64,000 nucleotides of DNA from Comamonas flocculans (lineage in GTDB: Bacteria > Pseudomonadota > Gammaproteobacteria > Burkholderiales > Burkholderiaceae_C). Below are positions 63,892 through 64,000 of the stretch, piece after piece; position 1 is the first letter of the stretch, and every line of letters starts with the position of its first letter. The notes beneath the pieces are model-generated. The model searched no databases, was not told where the DNA came from, and worked only from the letters and a program-made list of their open reading frames with translations. The stretch is from the NCBI RefSeq assembly GCF_007954405.1, contig NZ_CP042344.1, positions 2,666,001 to 2,730,000 on the forward strand, written 5' to 3'. Position numbers and translations under genes: made by a program.

Positions 63892-64000
63892 TCAGACGAT
63901 GATCCGCCCGGCCAGCCGCGCATTGCGCGCGTAGGCGCTCAATCGCTTCTCGGCACGGAACGACCGGTCGCGCTCGATCGGCAGGCCCAGTCCGCCGCGC
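63892..64000 (-). CDS. C-terminal end of an unrecognised ICE protein
   Basis: The last 35 codons of a gene that enters from the right: GLGLPIERDRSFRAEKRLS then AYARNARLAGRIIV and a TGA stop. Good codon use and a charged, non-repetitive sequence argue that it is real. I do not recognise the family. Confidence 0.6.
   Translation of the reverse strand, partial: RGGLGLPIERDRSFRAEKRLSAYARNARLAGRIIV

Larger units (their letters stand above)
11166..64000. mobile_element. Tn4371-family integrative and conjugative element (left part; right end outside window)
   Basis: The gene order, read from the right, is ParB-like, DUF736, XRE, DUF2958, DUF2285, AlpA-like, repA, parA, DUF2840, traF, relaxase, cargo, traG, CopG, trbBCDEJLFGI. 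This matches the Tn4371-type backbone, with cargo in the usual relaxase-traG interval and a second insertion near the ParB-like gene. The left boundary lies between 11166 and 11797 and I cannot place it to the base; the integrase and the other end are not in the window. traG and the ParB-like gene are damaged, so self-transfer is doubtful. Confidence 0.9.

Noticed and set aside
50221..64000. CRISPR array
   Set aside because: No regularly spaced repeats with unique spacers; the three iterons are too few, too closely spaced and tied to repA.

Overview
The window looks like a GC-rich betaproteobacterial chromosome, most probably from the Comamonadaceae (Acidovorax/Alicycliphilus/Comamonas type). 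The evidence is the Lon, GlnA, exonuclease III and DUF6806-like proteins, the glycine-cysteine-glycine-leucine tRNA cluster, and an intergenic palindrome of the kind I remember from those genera. Genus assignment is an inference.

Positions 1-11165 are ordinary chromosome: the end of lon, four tRNA genes, a DUF6806-like gene, murI, two short-chain dehydrogenases around an NADP-dependent oxidoreductase gene that is broken by a 73-bp insertion, an EI24 membrane protein, a CinA-like molybdopterin-binding protein, glnA, a DUF4124-like periplasmic protein, a low-molecular-weight tyrosine phosphatase and xth.

From just upstream of xth to the right edge lies most of a Tn4371-family integrative and conjugative element (ICE), read here from its trb end. 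Its integrase end must lie beyond base 64000. The type IV secretion block trbB-C-D-E-J-L-F-G-I (11.8-21.5 kb) follows a CopG-type protein and the coupling-protein gene traG. Relaxase, traF, DUF2840, a small ribbon-helix-helix protein, parA, a candidate replication origin, repA, an AlpA-like regulator, DUF2285, DUF2958, XRE regulator, DUF736, a ParB-like gene and DUF932 make up the rest of the backbone (47.8-64 kb).

The cargo between traG and the relaxase (24.5-47.6 kb) is a large copper/silver resistance island. It has a cusCBA efflux pump, a copper P-type ATPase, CopA/CopB, a second multicopper oxidase, cupredoxin, CusF-like and Met-rich periplasmic proteins, a cytochrome c, and the CopRS two-component system. 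A second insertion (57-59.7 kb) carries a His-tailed EamA transporter and a minimal mercury module, merR-merT-merP-GDCCVxC, with no merA in the window.

The backbone shows decay and rearrangement while the cargo reads intact. traG has an amber codon at its 43rd position and a late single-base frameshift. The ParB-like gene has an ochre codon. trbJ carries an exact in-frame 96-bp tandem duplication. The most unusual gene is a DUF3141 hydrolase-like gene. It carries the 5' end and apparently the MerR-type promoter of a copper-ATPase gene, and it ends in a fragment of a YVTN beta-propeller protein. Other notable features are iterons with heptamer repeats between parA and repA, and a four-copy GC-rich repeat family, two copies of which carry a hairpin with compensatory stem changes.
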